The translations under genes and the position numbers were made by a program. From contig JASICF010000017.1 of NCBI GenBank assembly GCA_030044775.1, positions 1 through 5,625 on the forward strand: DNA of 5,625 nucleotides, read 5' to 3'. This document shows, one piece after another, positions 4,355-5,625 of the stretch. The notes below the pieces were generated by a model. The model worked only from the letters and a program-made list of their open reading frames with translations. It had not been told where the DNA came from and searched no databases. How positions within the stretch are numbered: the stretch's first letter is position 1; each line of letters begins with the position of its first letter. This DNA is from Candidatus Sulfotelmatobacter sp. Its GTDB lineage: Bacteria; Acidobacteriota; Terriglobia; Terriglobales; Acidobacteriaceae.

Positions 4355-5625
4355 GCCCGGCCTCCCGCCGCGCTCATTGCCAATCGCGCGCGATCGTCGT
4401 GGTTTAGCAGCAATCCAAAATTCGCAGTCCCCTGCTCTCGCGGACGAATCCTTGCCACATGCTCGACCACCGCCGGCAGGTTCAAAATGAGAACTACCTT
4501 TCCGTCTCCCAAGATGGAGGCGCCGTTCACCAGGTCGGTGGAGAATGTCTGATCGTCCAAAGCTTTGATCACCAATTCTTCTTCTCCCTCCAAGGCGTCG
4601 ACGATCAGTCCATATTTTTTCTCACCCACGGTAATGACCAGCACAAATAACTTGCTGGCGTGGCGATCGGCATCGGGCATGCAAGGCCGTCCCAGACGCA
4701 ACAAGGGAAGCACCTGGTTGCGTAATTGCAAGACTTCATAGTTGTCAACCTGATGAACCTCGGACTCGCGGGTTCGGGCAATCTGGCTGACGGCGTTAAG
4801 CGGGATGGCGTAAAGCCGCTTTTCGACCCAGAACATGAGGGCCTTGATGATGGCCAGAGTCAGCGGCAGCTTGAGCCGGAATGTAGTTCCCCGGCCGATA
4901 TGCGTTTCCACGTGAATGGTGGCCTTGAGACGCTGCAGCACGCTTTGCACCACGTCCATGCCCACGCCGCGTCCGGAAATTTCCGTGACTTGCTCGGCAG
5001 TGCTGAATCCGGGGCGGAAGATAAAATCCAGAGTTTCCGCCTCGCTGAGACGGGCGGCCTCTTCCGCGGTTGTCATGCCGAGTTCAAGAGCTTTGTTGCG
5101 AATCTTTGCGGCGTCGATTCCGCGGCCGTCATCGCTGATCTCGACCACCACCTGATTTCCCTGATGGTAGGCGTGCAACCGGATGGTGCCGCGCGGCCGC
5201 TTGCCCTGGCGGCGGCGCTCGTCGGCAGTCTCAATGCCGTGGCTGACCGCGTTGCGCACCAAATGGGTGAGAGGTTCGGCGATGGCGTCGAGAATGCCTT
5301 TGTCGAGATCGGTATCCTGGCCACTGACTTCGAGGTCGACTTCGCGGCCAAGCTGCCGGGCCACGTCGCGCACGATGCGGGGGAAACGCCGGAACAACTG
5401 ATCCACCGGCACCATGCGAATCTTCATCACCGAGCGTTGCAGGTCGTTCAAGACGCGCGACTGGAACGCCATGGCGTCGGCGAACTTTCCGCGGAGCAGT
5501 TCTTTGGGATAGCGCTTGCCAAATTCGTTCAGCGCCTGCTGCAGCATCGACTTGCCGATGATGAGTTCGCCGACGAGGTTGAGCACGTTGTCGATGCGCC
5601 CGGCTTCGACACGCAGGATGTTTTC
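4351..5625 (-). CDS. cheA: CheA chemotaxis histidine kinase, C-terminal part (5' end beyond window)
   Basis: The frame is open to the window edge (424 codons visible), so the start and the P1 phosphotransfer (His) and P2 domains are missing from view. Visible in order, numbering from the edge, are the P3 dimerisation helices beginning ILRVEAGRIDNVLNLVGELII (about 1-60); the P4 HATPase domain with an N-box near 122-132 (LVRNAVSHGIE), a G1 box at 164-170 (SDDGRGI), an F-box/G2 region at 203-224 (FRPGFS...GRGVGMD) and GRGTTF; and a P5 CheW-like domain (about 255-390) that docks to CheW and receptors. A roughly 30-residue tail follows. CheA autophosphorylates and passes phosphate to CheB and CheY, both encoded downstream. 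The N-box has Ser where Asp is common (NAVDHG), a variant I believe occurs in other active CheA proteins. A GTG at 5586 is an in-frame valine codon within P3, not a start. Confidence 0.95.
   Translation of the reverse strand, partial: ENILRVEAGRIDNVLNLVGELIIGKSMLQQALNEFGKRYPKELLRGKFADAMAFQSRVLNDLQRSVMKIRMVPVDQLFRRFPRIVRDVARQLGREVDLEVSGQDTDLDKGILDAIAEPLTHLVRNAVSHGIETADERRRQGKRPRGTIRLHAYHQGNQVVVEISDDGRGIDAAKIRNKALELGMTTAEEAARLSEAETLDFIFRPGFSTAEQVTEISGRGVGMDVVQSVLQRLKATIHVETHIGRGTTFRLKLPLTLAIIKALMFWVEKRLYAIPLNAVSQIARTRESEVHQVDNYEVLQLRNQVLPLLRLGRPCMPDADRHASKLFVLVITVGEKKYGLIVDALEGEEELVIKALDDQTFSTDLVNGASILGDGKVVLILNLPAVVEHVARIRPREQGTANFGLLLNHDDRARLAMSAAGGRA

Noticed and set aside
2787..4490. 567-codon plus-strand open frame across cheY and cheB
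   Set aside because: It crosses two well-supported minus-strand genes and their gap. Its translation is Ser/Arg/Pro-rich with no motifs, as expected for the antisense of GC-rich genes.

Overview
The window looks like a chromosomal segment from an Acidobacteriota bacterium, probably of the class Terriglobia. The grounds are a GC-rich, densely coded chemotaxis operon, a small Cys/His-rich protein family that I associate from memory with acidobacterial genomes, and intergenic low-complexity repeats (a tandem heptamer and a dispersed-looking hairpin). No 16S gene or other phylogenetic marker is present, so this placement is an inference.

Bases 1 to about 1330 are an IS1595-family insertion sequence, perhaps nearly complete. 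It carries a 345-residue DDE transposase on the minus strand and a 56-residue passenger ORF on the plus strand. The two genes converge and their stop codons overlap within one CTAG. The transposase has a near-consensus sigma-70 promoter so close to its ATG that the mRNA should be leaderless. The right end is probably the C-run at 1326-1330; the left end lies at or just outside the window edge.

Bases 1331-2127 hold a short leader with a G-rich tract, then a plus-strand gene for a protein of unknown function. It has an N-terminal C-x9-C-x10-C-x2-H motif, a conserved-looking helical middle and a charged, probably disordered C-terminal half.

Bases 2128-2230 are a convergent intergenic spacer with an imperfect hairpin and seven tandem heptamers (consensus YRANAGC). 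The last heptamer touches the stop codon of the chemotaxis operon.

Bases 2230-5625, all on the minus strand, are a chemotaxis-type signalling operon read from right to left: cheA (5' part beyond the window), cheB, a CheY-type single-domain response regulator, and cheX. Coupling is tight: cheA/cheB share an ATGA overlap, and cheY and cheX are 4 nt apart. CheA would phosphorylate the CheB receiver, activating receptor demethylation/deamidation, and also CheY. CheX carries the ExxN signature of CheY-P phosphatases and would switch CheY off. No cheR, cheW, receptor or flagellar gene is visible, so whether the output is swimming, twitching motility or something else cannot be told from this window.

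Nothing here amounts to a wholly new system. The items most worth a second look are the IS architecture (leaderless promoter at the right end, passenger gene, overlapping stops), the heptamer array, and the uncharacterised Cys/His protein.
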